64,000 nt of DNA, taken from NCBI RefSeq assembly GCF_025370935.1, contig NC_133494.1:19004377-19068376 (forward strand), in the 5' to 3' direction. Of this stretch, positions 44,001-54,289 are shown piece by piece. The notes beneath the pieces were generated by a model. The model saw only the letters and a list, made by a program, of their open reading frames with translations, searched no databases and was not told the DNA's origin. This stretch comes from Choristoneura fumiferana (taxonomy: Eukaryota; Arthropoda; Insecta; Lepidoptera; Tortricidae). Each line of letters opens with the position of its first letter. Positions within the stretch are counted from its first letter, which is position 1. The position numbers and the translations under genes are program-made.

Positions 44001-45600
44001 AACTAAATCAGGTACAAGGGTAGAACCTTTGTCTTACTAATGCCATGTTGACATCTCATACTTTTACCAGCGAAATTGATTATAAAAAGGTACTAGTACG
44101 TGGTTCGAAACGATTAGTGATGTTGAAAAATATAATCTTATGCAAAATAGGCTTGCATTTGAAAATATTTTTTCACACCTCTCCTTCAGAAAAGTAACTT
44201 TTCCTCCCTGACGAGAGGGAGCAAAGTGCAACTTTTCTGTTCAAGGCTTTTCTAAGTGCCATTTTTTGAAGTTGATAATTGTATAGCCACGCCATTTTCT
44301 ATGCTGATTGTTCTTTAATAATATTTAGAATAATTTTTTTCAAGTTTCTTAATGCTCGGTGTGAAAAGTTGTATGAGCCACTCGGGAGCAAAATTATTTT
44401 CATCTTGGGCGTGAACACTTGAATCCCTTATTACGCTCAGGATTCTATTGCAGAATCCTTCGCTACATTCTGGATTCAATGTACGCCCTCGCCGTAAATA
44501 CACCATTTTGCTCCCTTGTGACACAAATAACTATTATTTCGCCTGATGGAGCATGTTTGGCCAGTAAACGTCAAAATTTTCGTCGATTGCCACATAAAGA
44601 AATATGACACGGCTGCCACTCGCCATGGGCGATAGGGATAGAACGAATACGAAACCTTTGAAGCTATTTTGTAACAGTCATGCTTCGTCACGTAAAACCC
44701 TGACACACTGTCACAGACACACATCGTGATCAGTTTGTCTGTCAAAACAACTGTGATACAATCTACAAAACTAGTTGCTTTATAAGACCTTGTGATTCTA
44801 TTTTGTACATATTCAACCCCCATAGCTTATAGTTAAAAATGGTTTTAATTTACTGCTAAAAAAATAGAAAGAAACCAAAAAGAAAAAAAATGCTAAATAA
44901 TTATAGTTTAATAAAAAATGTATAGCCATAAATTTACATACTATTATCAAACCTGCTTACAAAGCTCCAAGAGAATCGGTTTTAAAATGCTACTCGTAAA
45001 AAAGAAAAGCGGATACGGGAGAGCCAAAGTTCGCATACTCTTTGCTAGTCATACCGTAATTTTTGTCCGAATCATCGTTTGTCATAATTCTCTTCCCATT
45101 TAAACCTTAAAAGTTTCGGATTTTTTTAAATGGTCATCCTATAGAATACTATAGGTTAGGTTTGGTTTGTTTTATAACAATTCTGAACAATTATTGGATT
45201 CCGAGAAAAAATAGTTATGACATACGGTCATCTGACAAACATTAAATTCAGACTTTCGATATAAGTATGCGAGCTGATATGGACCCATCGGATACACTTA
45301 TTTTATGCTATGAAATTATTTCACTGCATCACTTGAACCAACAAAATATTGTCACGAGATTTAAAAGCTTCAGAATATCTTTTCAATCCAAACATCACGA
45401 CATCGTAAAAGCAAGAAACGAAAATAAATTCCACGCGTCAAAATAACAAGCGACGCAGAATAACGAAGTTATTTTTCAATAACAAAACGGCGAAATTTCA
45501 TACAAAAAATTCCCTTTGCGAAAACTAGATGTCGAGATTGAGACGTAGCAAGAAATAAATGTCCTCATGGGTGTTAAATATATACTGGAGCAGTTAAGAC
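44001..45600. other. No gene seen; palindromic MITE-like debris
   Basis: 44010-44120 shares GGTAGAACCTTTGTCTTACT and TGTTGACATCTCATACTTTT with the 2537 MITE family. 44340-44535 has mirrored ends (GAGCCACTCGGGAGCAAAAT / ATTTTGCTCCCTTGTGAC). Frames such as 44476-44823 have no domain. Confidence 0.4.
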
Positions 45601-45609
45601 CGGAGCTGA

Positions 45610-45830
45610 CAACTTTCCTTTTTTTTAAATGGATAATCACTGCCCATAAACACCCGCAACACTAAAAAGGGATCACAGATATGCTATCAGACAGTGTCGA
45701 GGTAAACTTGATAGGTTTAATACCTTAATGGTCTCATGTGCCAGTATTTTTCCCAAATATCTTGCTCTCCACGCCAGTACAGCATGAATCGGCTAGCCAT
45801 GTTCAGCAAACGCGGTGGCTAAGCGATTTT
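45610..45830 (-). mobile_element. Degenerate non-LTR 3'-end repeat
   Basis: ATAAACACCCGCAACACTAA, GTGCCAGTATTTTTCCC and TTGCTCTCCACGCC follow the order of 42903-43190 with heavy divergence. Confidence 0.5.
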
Positions 45831-45904
45831 TACATTAAGATTTACCTAATAATTTTAGAAAGAAAGAGCATTACTCGTGACAACATGGAATAAAAAGAAT
45901 TTAA

Positions 45905-46499
45905 AAAACCGGCCAAGAGCATGTCGGACACGCCCAAAATAGGGTTCCGTAGCCATTACGAAAACATTAAGTAATATTTTTCTAAGGATTTCGTATTTTA
46001 TACGGAATCTTCCAAGTTTAGGTATATTTTATACCTTAGGCTGCTATTTACTCATAAACTACTAATAATTCTCAAGCAATCTTAGCCGTTATAGTTTTCC
46101 TTGAAAGTTTGATATACTTACTACCATCCTGATTTTAATGAAAATTTGCACTTTAAAGTTAAATATTTCGCAAACAAATCACTGAATCGAAAAATCGTCT
46201 TAGAAAACCCCTAATGGTTTTAAAAGACCTATCCAACGATACACCACACTATAGGGTTGGATGAGAAAAAAAATCACCCCCACTTTACGTCTATGGGAGG
46301 TACCCTAAAAAAATTGTTTTTGAATTTTTAATTATACCATTTTGTCGGCATAGTTTATCTTCATATCCATGCAAAATTACAGTTTTCTGGCATTGATAGT
46401 CCCTGAGCAAAGCCGCGGACGGACAGACAGACAGACAGACAGACATGGCGAAACTATAAGGGTTCCGTTTTTGCCATTTTGGCTCCGGAACCCTAAAAA
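45905..46499 (-). mobile_element. About 595-bp AGGGTTCCG-ended repeat, copy 2
   Basis: Starts AAACCGGCCAAGAGCATGTC and AAATAGGGTTCCGTAGCC; ends GGCTCCGGAACCCTAAAAA. Collinear with the reverse complement of 28337-28918 along its whole length. Confidence 0.78.
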
Positions 46500-46710
46500 T
46501 GCGCATGTCGCATAATCTAGATTAAAGGGCAAGAACTCAAAATAATTGAGGCCTTTCAGAAATTAAATCTAGGTCTAAATTAAAATACTGTATTATTTTG
46601 AGTTGATACCGTTGATCTAGGTGTGCAGTGACACGAAATTGTCCTAAATCAGCAAACTGCTGATCTTGCGAATGACGCTGATTTGGTACAATCGGGTCAT
46701 CATACATTAA

Positions 46711-46913
46711 CAAAAAGTTGGAAAACACCCGACTTTGTCACTTCAAAGTTCAATATCTCAGAAAAGGCTGAACCTAAGAATCATCGCTAGAAAACCTGAT
46801 TTCAAATAAAAAAAACCTTATTCAAATCGGTGCACCCGTTTAAGAGCTACGGTGCTACAGACAGACACACATAGCGGTCAAACTTACCCCCCCTTTTTGC
46901 GTCAGGGGTTAAA
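46711..46913 (-). repeat. CCCCCGACGC-family repeat, copy 5
   Basis: GAAAACACCCGACTTTGTCA, CATCGCTAGAAAACCTGATT, GCACCCGTTTAAGAGCTACG and CAGGGGTTAAAAA. Confidence 0.7.
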
Positions 46914-47319
46914 AACACAATAAAACACAGTGAAGCCGACACAAATGTTTGTGCGTGTCTGTATTCCACGCAAATTGTGAGTTCTTCTATGACGACCTTT
47001 CATTCGTTTGTACTTGTTAAATTTAGCTGGAAATGAACAGCGTATCTTTGTATGAGAGTACATGTATACTGAACCCTGATGTTAAAATATGTATAGCACT
47101 GTTACATTTTCGTGCTTCAAGCAACTCAAGTTTATGCTAGGGAACATGCATGAAACAAATATTTTTCTTTTTGGAAACTTGTATTAACAACACAAACGTG
47201 CTAAGAAAAAATTTCAAATGTTTATCGGGGTATGATTTTTACTTAACAAGTATAATAAGTTAACATATAAAGAGTTTGTCCTTTAAAGTTTGCATACACA
47301 ATTTTCCATTTAGTTCTAA

Positions 47320-47645
47320 TATGGACGGTGGAAGCATTCTACACTTCCACTGAACGTAGATATAGTTTAGATATAGTTAAGTAGTGTTTAGTATTGTAAC
47401 TAAGGGACCCCATACATCTCTGTATTTTTTTTCTTTAATTGTATAATATAGTTTTTAAGTATTTTATTTGTAATTATATTATTATAAAAAAATGACTTTC
47501 TGCCAAGTTTCTTGCGGCGCATTCTTCTTGGTAATGATGGTCTTTCCGAAAGCGCTGGTAGTTTAAAAAATGATGTGTAAAAGTGCCCATTGCGGCCTAT
47601 TTACTGTATAAATCATTTGAATTTGAATTTTGAATTTATGTTAAG
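47320..47645 (+). mobile_element. LINE 3' UTR with (GAATTT)n tail
   Basis: AAGGGACCCCATACATCTCT, CCAAGTTTCTTGCGGCGCAT, GGTCTTTCCGAAAGCGCTGG, GTGCCCATTGCGGCCTATTT, TTGAATTTGAATTTTGAATT. Longer version of 20255. Confidence 0.6.
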
Positions 47646-47699
47646 GTCAAAATTATGTTTTTCTTTTCTCGAATCTGAAGAAGTTAGTAAATAAATAAA

Positions 47700-47880
47700 T
47701 TTAACAGAATCAAAGTCTACTTTATTCACAAAAAGCACTTATGAATGTCAAAAAAATCTACCACGTTCGGAAAACCTCAGTTGAGTAAAATCCGGCAAGA
47801 AGCTCAACGAGGTATATAATAATATATTATTTTTTTACAGATTTACAATGTTGTTTCAAGATTACAAAGTATTTAGCACA
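47700..47880 (-). mobile_element. LINE/SINE 3'-end remnant
   Basis: On the minus strand: ACCTCGTTGAGCTTCTTGCC, GAGGTTTTCCGAACGTGG, CATTCATAAGTGCTTTTTG, TGAATAAAGTAGACTTTG. Confidence 0.6.
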
Positions 47881-47925
47881 ACTACATTTTTTAACATAGC
47901 TTTAGACTTTTTTCCTTTTTAGGTT

Positions 47926-47972
47926 TTTAACCCCCGACGCAAAAAGAGGGGCGCAAAAGGGGGGTTATATTG
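47926..47972 (+). repeat. CCCCCGACGC-family end fragment
   Basis: TTTTTAACCCCCGACGCAAA then AGAGGGGCGCAAAAGGG. It joins directly to a SINE remnant. Confidence 0.5.
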
Positions 47973-48236
47973 GCACTGGACCCGCGTGGGAATCATCATT
48001 TCCGAAACCTTCTCATTTTGAGAGGCCTATGCCCATTCTCCTTCTTCTTCTTCTTCAGCCCATAGCCACCCAATGCTGAGTGTAGGCATCCTGCATTGCT
48101 CGCCACTCATCTCGGTCTAGTGCTCTCCTCGTCCAGCACCTTCCCGCCACTTTGACCAGGTCGTCGGTCCACCTCATCTCCTGTCTACCAACGTCCCCAT
48201 GCCCATTAGTGGGACGCAAAGGTTGGGATGATGCAT
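47973..48236 (+). mobile_element. SINE 3' half, split by an RTE insertion
   Basis: GGCACTGGACCCGCGTGGGA, TTTTGAGAGGCCTATGCCCATT at the left. ATGCCCATTAGTGGGACGC, GGTTGGGATGATG at the right. Both are consecutive pieces of the SINE tail. ATGCCCATT is duplicated at 48029-48037 and 48199-48207. Confidence 0.75.
48038..48198 (-). pseudogene. RTE-type LINE C-terminus with (GAA)n tail, inserted in a SINE
   Basis: Minus-strand frame: DVGRQEMRWTDDLVKVAGRC, WTRRALDRDEWRAMQDAY, TQHWVAMG, stop TGA at 48057-48055, then (AGA)n. The tail is (GAA)n, not (ATG)n. It is flanked by a 9-bp target duplication. Confidence 0.82.
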
Positions 48237-48320
48237 AAAAAACCTGTATTAAAATGTATTGATTTCATTCATCAATTTCATTCCATGTCCATAAAATACA
48301 TTTTTTTTGCCTTTCTTTTA

Positions 48321-48526
48321 TCTAGATGTTGCCCGCGACCCCGTCCGCGTACAATTCGTTTATTGTTATCCCGCGGGAACTATGCAATTTTCCGGGATTA
48401 AAAATATCCTGTGTATCCCGGGACTCATCCGTATACCGAATTTGATCTAAACCAGTTCAGCGGTTCAGACATCAAGAGGTAACAAAGAAACAAACAAATA
48501 GACTTACAAACTTTCGCATTTATAAT
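48321..48526 (-). mobile_element. Lep1-like element
   Basis: TCTAGATGTTGCCCGCGACC, GTTATCCCGCGGGAACTATG, CCCGGGACTCATCCG, CAGCGGTTCAGACATCAAGA, ACTTTCGCATTTATAA. Its end is interrupted by the next element. Confidence 0.75.
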
Positions 48527-48640
48527 TTTTTTTTCTACTGGATGGCAAGCGAGCAAGCGGGTCTCCTGATGGTAAGAGATCACCACCGCCCATAAACATC
48601 TGCAACACCAGGGGTATTGAAAATGCGTTGCCAAAATAGT
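48527..48640 (-). mobile_element. Non-LTR 3'-end repeat, truncated
   Basis: TTTTTTTTTTCTACTGGATG, GCAAGCGAGCAAGCGGGTCT, CACCACCGCCCATAAACATC. Inserted at the TATAA of the Lep1-like end. Confidence 0.65.
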
Positions 48641-49257
48641 GAGATAATGATATTTTATTGATTATCAGAGACATACTCGTACAATTAAGGTAATAAAGAA
48701 ATCTTAAGCTCGTTATTGTTTAAAAATAAAGAAACAAAAACACAAATTGGCAAACTCAACCTTTCAACCTTTGGATGGAGCAAGTTCCCTGCTATGTAGC
48801 AAACACCGGACCCCGTCAGCTGAATTTCATCTCATGCAAATCAAATAATATTCGCAAGCGTACTCATACTCGCGTGGGGAAGTATTTGTTTCGTACACAA
48901 TACGGGAAAGATGGAGTTTACAAGAAAAATCGACCTAAAAGTTATAGAATAGGCATAAGTAAAATGAATAGAAGGCAGGACGGTTACCTTACCTATGTAG
49001 CTATTATTTGCCGTCTGCGTCTGCTACGAATAGGCCAGATTCCTTCAAATATATCTAAAACCTATAGGTTATTTGCCTGTCACTTTCAGTTAGATTTTCA
49101 AAAAATATCAAACACGTATATTTTTATCAATTAAACAAAAAATGATAATGAGTTGTAAAAGTGGGCATTTAACGAAGTAGACATTTCAAGCAGTAGTCCT
49201 TTTGTAGAAGCAGTCATTACAAAAAGTGTATTTTTGCAGAAGTAGTCATATAAAGGT
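48641..49257. other. No supported gene; unassigned 119-codon frame
   Basis: A plus frame at 48775-49134 (lysine/arginine-rich, RKRTHTRVGKYLFRTQYGKD) is unusually long for this window but shows no known domain. It has no clear promoter or splice context. Left unannotated. Confidence 0.3.
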
Positions 49258-49269
49258 TTGGTTAATTGT

Positions 49270-49568
49270 CATCATCATCCCAGCCTATATACGTCCCACT
49301 GCTGGGCACAGGGCTCCTCTCAGAACAAGATGGCTTGGGCCATGGTTCCCACGCGGGCCCAGTGCGGATTGGGAACTTCGCACGCACATGCGCTTGTGCA
49401 GGTTTCCTCGCGATGTTTTCCTTCACCGCAAAGGTCGTGGTAAATTTCAAATTTAATTCCGCACATGAATTTCAAAGAACTCAGAGGTGCGAGCCGGGGT
49501 TCGAACCCACGACCCTCTGCTTGAGAGGCGATAGGTCAAACCACTAGGCCACCACGGCTTCAAACGGC
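49270..49568 (-). mobile_element. SINE with internal deletion and 12-bp target-site duplication
   Basis: The family order with about 20 bp missing after CGCACGCACATGCG. TTGGTTAATTGT lies at 49258-49269 and 49569-49580. Confidence 0.92.
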
Positions 49569-50071
49569 TTGGTTAATTGTAAATGTTGTAATTTCTTATT
49601 GTGCTCCCGAATCGCCAAAAGGCCGATGATGATGATGATTACTTATTGTCATTTTTTTACGAAACATCCTCCGGATTAAGTAAGTATTATTATCGTAACT
49701 TACTAAACTCCAGAAGCTCCTAATCTCATATAACTTCTGGGCATCAACAAGTTAATTTCCATACAACTTTTCGGCTTTTCAACTAAGTCGTAAGAACCTC
49801 GCTCGTAGATCAGAGGATGAAATTTAAAGGGAACAAGTTTCGGACGGGAAAAAATGCGTTCGGAAAAGTAATTTTGAAATCTTATCTTAAATATGTGTGT
49901 AAAAAGTTGACTTTACTTTAGTTCTGCCATCAGTGTCCGAATTTGCAGTAGATATTGGGTTGAGGTTGAGTAAGTTGAGTTGGGTTTACGCGTCCTTTTT
50001 ATTACGTGCTTAAATATTAATTAACTGCGAAAACAAAATTAAAAAATTGTTATGACACAGTATTACAGTAA

Positions 50072-50192
50072 AGGGCTGTTTCACCATCCATTGATTAGCG
50101 TTAACCGACGTTTAAATGTGATGTCTCCGTCTATTCGAACAAAAAAAGAGACATCACACCTGTATTAATACTAATCTGGTGAAACAGCCCTA
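50072..50192. mobile_element. Short GGGCTGTTTCACCA palindromic MITE
   Basis: AGGGCTGTTTCACCATCCAT at the left and CTGGTGAAACAGCCCT at the right. The internal TCTATTCGAACAAAA is shared with 31515-31991. Confidence 0.8.
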
Positions 50193-50204
50193 AAAGACGT
50201 TTAC

Positions 50205-50350
50205 GAACCTGCGACTACTTATAAGTGTGTTTCACAAACAAACACACACTGAAACGACTGGACGGACTGTTGAAATTTGGTATAGTATAGGTACCTATTG
50301 CTCAACTGGAATAAAACACGGGTTTTTTATCCTAATATTTTTTCGTCTGT
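50205..50350 (+). mobile_element. Lep1-like variant fragment
   Basis: GTTTCACAAACAAACACACA, CTGAAACGACTGGACGGACT, TTGAAATTTGGTATAG and CTGGAATAAAACACGGG recall 30268-30400. No termini. Confidence 0.35.
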
Positions 50351-50454
50351 ATACTATTAACTAAAGGGAACTTCCTTTGTTCGGTGTATTTAAAAAATAC
50401 AGATAATTAGAGTACGAATTCTTTGAAGTTCCCACATCGCTATTCCGGGCACCT

Positions 50455-50577
50455 GGGGGGCTACTACGAAATTCGAAAATCGAAGTTCGTATCGTTCCGT
50501 CTCTCTCACTCGAATTAAATAAGATTAGCGTCAGTGGAATAGCAAGATACGAAGTTCGAGTTTTGCACTTTGTAGTA
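50455..50577. mobile_element. GGGCTACTACGAAA-family palindromic MITE
   Basis: GGGGGGCTACTACGAAATTC, CGAAGTTCGTATCG and the mirror GATACGAAGTTCGAGTTTTG. It abuts the next MITE. Confidence 0.72.
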
Positions 50578-50579
50578 TA

Positions 50580-50833
50580 CCGGGTGTGGCCTGTAATATG
50601 AGCAATAATTAAAACATAGATCATACTCCTCAAACTGAACAACATTGGTTCAGCAACTTTAAAAATAATTAGTTTTTTAATATTTATTACACTTTTAGTA
50701 GTATTTCATTTGAATGAAAAAAGGAAAATACAGACTCCATTATTTTTTTTAAAAGTCGCTGAACTAATGTTGTTTAGTTTGACGAGGACGATCTATTGTT
50801 TAATTTTTTGCTCGTATTACAGGCCACACCCGG
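50580..50833. mobile_element. CCGGGTGTGGCCTGTAATAT MITE flanked by TA
   Basis: CCGGGTGTGGCCTGTAATAT at the left is mirrored by CGTATTACAGGCCACACCCGG at the right. Both sides are followed by TA, consistent with a TA target duplication. Homologous to 38131-38481. Confidence 0.82.
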
Positions 50834-51139
50834 TATAGGGCCTGTATAATACCACTTTAAATTCGGCCCGGCAGCGGAGAAAGCACTAATTTGAACAAAG
50901 ACCAGAGGTCGAGTGATGCATCTGTTTGTGTAATCTGTGGCATTACTACGGCGAAATGTGATAGGTCATTTTATTTGACATTTGCGATGTCAAATTAGTG
51001 TGATGGGTGATATAAGAGATATTGGAGGTATATAGCTATTGTTGTGAAATAAGTGGACGTATTGGTAGAAAGGAAGAAAAGTGTAGCTGTAATGAGTAGT
51101 AATGACAATGCAGGAACAGTCAACAACTAACCTTACCAA

Positions 51140-51379
51140 CAAAAAGTTGGACAACACTTCAAAGATCAATATCTCAAAAACGGCTGAACCGATTTTGATA
51201 AAACATGTCTAAGAACCATCGCTAGAAGACCTGCTTTAAATTAACAATCCGCATTCAAATCAGTCCACCCGTTTAAGAGCTACGGTGCCACAGACAGACA
51301 GGCACACACACAAAGACGCACAGACATACAGACACACATAGCGGTCAAACTTACAACACTTTGCGTCAGGGGTCAAAAA
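51140..51379 (-). repeat. CCCCCGACGC-family repeat, copy 6
   Basis: AAAAGTTGGACAACACTTC, AACCGATTTTGATAAAACAT, CACCCGTTTAAGAGCTACGG, (CACAGA)n-like, TTGCGTCAGGGGTCAAAAAG. Confidence 0.72.
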
Positions 51380-51651
51380 GTACAGTCAGTAAAAAGCTTA
51401 TATTCAAAATTACTTTAAAAAAATATATATTTCTGTTTGACGTTGTCATAGAACTCAACCCTTTAACTTATTACTCAGCCGAAAACGGCGATACCTTTAT
51501 ACCAAGCACTTATCATACAAAGCAACAAATTGATTGTAACGTCGCTTAGTTACCTGTTCCTTTTGAAGGTAGCTTTATTACTTATTCAGGCATCTAACGA
51601 TCCCGAGGGAGCGAGGCACTGCCAAAAACTTGAGACAGACAGTTGTTGCGC

Positions 51652-51882
51652 CCTGAAACGCTGCGTTTGCTTAAACGCTCGGTTGTTATAAAACAACACG
51701 CAGCGTTTACCGCATTGCGTAAAATGCAATGCGTTTGACGCATCTCAATTTGTATCAGATAATCTAATTACCAAACATGGACTTGACGCTGCGCTCATGT
51801 GCGTCAAACGCATTGCGTTTAACTCAGCGTTCACCATATAAAACAGCCGAGCGCTTTAAATAAACGCGACGTGAAGTTTCAG
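51652..51882. mobile_element. Palindromic MITE rich in GCGTTT
   Basis: CTGAAACGCTGCGTTTGCTT and AAACGCTCGG at the left are mirrored by CCGAGCGCTTTAAATAAACG and GAAGTTTCAG. AACGCATTGCGTTT is repeated internally. Confidence 0.75.
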
Positions 51883-52039
51883 AATGCACCTACGCCTACC
51901 TTTTAGTCCCCGTTGTAGACGAGATTAGAAGGAGCTGATAGAAAGGGTTATATTAAACGACACGAAATAAGAACCTAAAAGTATTAAGGATGTTTTTAAT
52001 TACCCTGTAATATCCCACTGTCTTAGATTTAACATTCAC

Positions 52040-52230
52040 TAAAAAAAAAACGCATCGAAATTCTGTTTGGCACATCTGTTTGAGAGCTACAATGCCAAAG
52101 ACAGACAGATATCAGCACCAATTTTAAGCGTCTGGGGCTAGATAGATATAGAACTTAAAGACTACTGAACGTTGAAGGGCAAATGACAGGGATTTTTCAA
52201 CTTTCCCAAGTTGGTCAAGTCGGGGGTTAA
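52040..52230 (-). repeat. CCCCCGACGC-family repeat, degenerate, interrupted
   Basis: CACATCTGTTTGAGAGCTAC, CAAAGACAGACAGAT and, after about 50 unrelated bases, AAGTTGGTCAAGTCGGGGGT. Confidence 0.45.
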
Positions 52231-52384
52231 AAATGTAGACGCTGCTCCGAATAAGGACGGAAGCTATTGCCGTCTCGCTCTCTCTCTCTCATGGCGTCCT
52301 AGCCCTGAACGTCACTCTGTAACAAAAAATTGTTAATTAATTGTGATTTAAACTAATAAAATCAGTGATAATGTCTCCGTGTCT

Positions 52385-52553
52385 TAGGTACAGATAGTTC
52401 AACTCAGTTGTGCGTGCGGCCCTATGTGTGCGTGCGCTTGTAAATATACAACTTTCACGTGACGCGGCAGTCGTCGTCCGAGCAAGACGTGTTCTTATCG
52501 CTTTACCCACACATAGGGCCGCGCGCACAACTGAGTTGAACTATCTGTACCTA
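52385..52553. mobile_element. Near-perfect palindromic MITE, 46-bp arms
   Basis: Arms 52385-52430 and 52508-52553 match at 45 of 46 positions (TAGGTACAGATAGTTCAACT at both ends). The 77-bp centre contains TTTCACGTGACG. The two opposite frames here both begin MRAALCV because of the symmetry and are not genes. Confidence 0.9.
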
Positions 52554-52569
52554 CTTGGAACCAGCCCTG

Positions 52570-52699
52570 CAGGGCTACTACGAAACTCGAAACTCGAAGT
52601 CAGTGACGTGCGGTCCCTCTGACACTTATACTATTTAATACGAGAGCGAGAGGGACGGTACGATACGAACTTCGAGTTTAAAGTTTCGTAGTAGCCCTG
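52570..52699. mobile_element. GGGCTACTACGAAA-family palindromic MITE
   Basis: CAGGGCTACTACGAAACTCG at the left mirrors GAGTTTAAAGTTTCGTAGTA, GCCCTG at the right. Both ends intact. Confidence 0.82.
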
Positions 52700-52738
52700 C
52701 TGCTGTCCTGCTGTTCACTTCAGGTCCCTAGGCATTAC

Positions 52739-52866
52739 CTACTACGAAGTACAAAATTCGAACTGCGTATCCTGCCGTCCCGCTGATGCTAATATTATTT
52801 AAATACGAGAGTGAAAGGGATGGTACGAGACGAACTTCGATTTTCGTATTTCGAAGTAGCCCCCCC
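52739..52866. mobile_element. GGGCTACTACGAAA-family palindromic MITE
   Basis: CTACTACGAAGTACAAAATT at the left and TTCGTATTTCGAAGTAGCCC at the right. It lies 39 bp from the preceding copy. Confidence 0.75.
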
Positions 52867-52877
52867 AGACGCAACTA

Positions 52878-53279
52878 ATGCCCTGATCACACGTACCGAG
52901 TAGCATGGCGAGACAGCAAATTGGTACTCGGCCGAGAGAATAGGGTGGGCGAGTAGGTGTTTACACGCATTTTGATTTTCCTGGTGACAGTGGCCAATAC
53001 GCGGTTGCGCGGCCGCTCGCTACGACGACGCTACTGACTGGCGAGTGGCGAGTGAACGAGTTCATACCTGCCGAGTGGCGAGCGAGTCGGCGCGGGGTAT
53101 GCTGAGAGGAGTTGCGGGGGTGGGCACTCGGCCTAGTAAACAAACCAGGGTCCGAGTGGCTCGCTCGCCATTTTGCTCGGCCGAGTACTAGGCCGAGTAC
53201 TCGTCACATAGTACACACGAACCGAGCACTCGGCCGAGGACACTCTCGCCACTCTACTCGGTACGTGTGATCAGGGCAT
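52878..53279. mobile_element. 402-bp GC-rich MITE with internal GCCGAG/GGCGAGT subrepeats
   Basis: ATGCCCTGATCACACGTACC, GAGTA at the left is mirrored by TACTCGGTACGTGTGATCAG, GGCAT. Inside are many GGCGAGTGGCGAG and CTCGGCCGAG units. GC content is far above the flanks. Confidence 0.85.
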
Positions 53280-53682
53280 AAGTATTCCCGTCGCGTGCCC
53301 GCCCCTACTACTCGCCTGTGTGTACCCAAACATTTACCGAGGCGACCGGGATGCAATGTCAGCTAGGGATTTGAACAAATTGACATACCGCCCGGGTTTT
53401 TGTGTAGAGGTGAAATGCGATGACGTGTTTGCAAACGACAGATTCAAAATTCTAAACGCTTTTACGCGGAAAGGGTGGCGCTGAGAGCTCTTATGGGAAA
53501 AAACGAAGCGGAAAAAGTGCGAGTTGGCCTCGCGCGCCGAGGGTTCCGTGCAAATTTGTAGGTGTCTATGAATATCCAGCCACTGCTTTGTCGACAGCGA
53601 AACGACAAAGAAGAACATGAATTTTCAGGGTTTGCAGAGACCTTTTTTCTAGGCAAAATATAATATACGCAGCTGGGGATCA

Positions 53683-53835
53683 TTTTTAACCCCCGACGCA
53701 AAAAGAGGGGTGTTATAAGTTTTACCGCTATGTGTGTCTGTCTGTCTGTGTGTCTGTCTGTGGCACCGTAGCTCTTAAACGGGTGGACCGATTTAAATGC
53801 GGTTTTTTTTCATTTGAAAGCAAGTTTTTAGAGAT
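53683..53835 (+). repeat. CCCCCGACGC-family repeat, copy 7, 3'-truncated
   Basis: TTTTTAACCCCCGACGCAAA, AAGAGGGGTGTTATAAG, GGCACCGTAGCTCTTAAACG, ending shortly after GAAAGCAAG. Confidence 0.75.
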
Positions 53836-54289
53836 TTACAGACAAAGTTATCATTTTTAGATTTTTTTATCGTTGTGCTGTAAGATTTACCTTTATAAGT
53901 ACCTTCCATTACTTTCTAGGACAACTGGAAGTACAGTCGAAAAAAAATATCGCTTATCAGAGTAGAACCTTTGTGCTACTGATTTCTGATGTCACTTCGC
54001 ACGAACTCCCTCATTAATTACCTTGGCAGTACAGTCGTGTGTAGATAATTTAGAACACCGCAACGCTCATTCACTTCTACTGCTGACTGTACATAATGAT
54101 ACTTGTACTTGCATTTACATAATCGCAATAACGATGACCTAGATAACTGTAGATATAACGTCATTGATATACATTGACGAATCGCGAACTGTTATACAAC
54201 ATTCAGATAAAGCTATCTCTTTTAAGCGCGTAAGGCATTGCTTGGAGTAAGCGAGACACGTAGGTATTGTTGAAATATTGATAGGTATT
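53836..54289. other. No gene seen; MITE fragments
   Basis: TACAGTCG motifs at about 53934 and 54031 and AGAGTAGAACCTTTGTGCTA resemble the 2537/44010 MITE family, decayed. Confidence 0.35.

Noticed and set aside
44476..44823. 115-codon frame on -
   Set aside because: Overlaps mirrored MITE-like sequence and has no recognisable motif.
48775..49134. 119-codon frame on +
   Set aside because: No domain, no conservation evidence and no splice or promoter context. AT-rich spacer can give this by chance.
52337..52622. Opposed frames both starting MRAALCV
   Set aside because: Produced by the near-perfect inverted arms of the MITE at 52385-52553.
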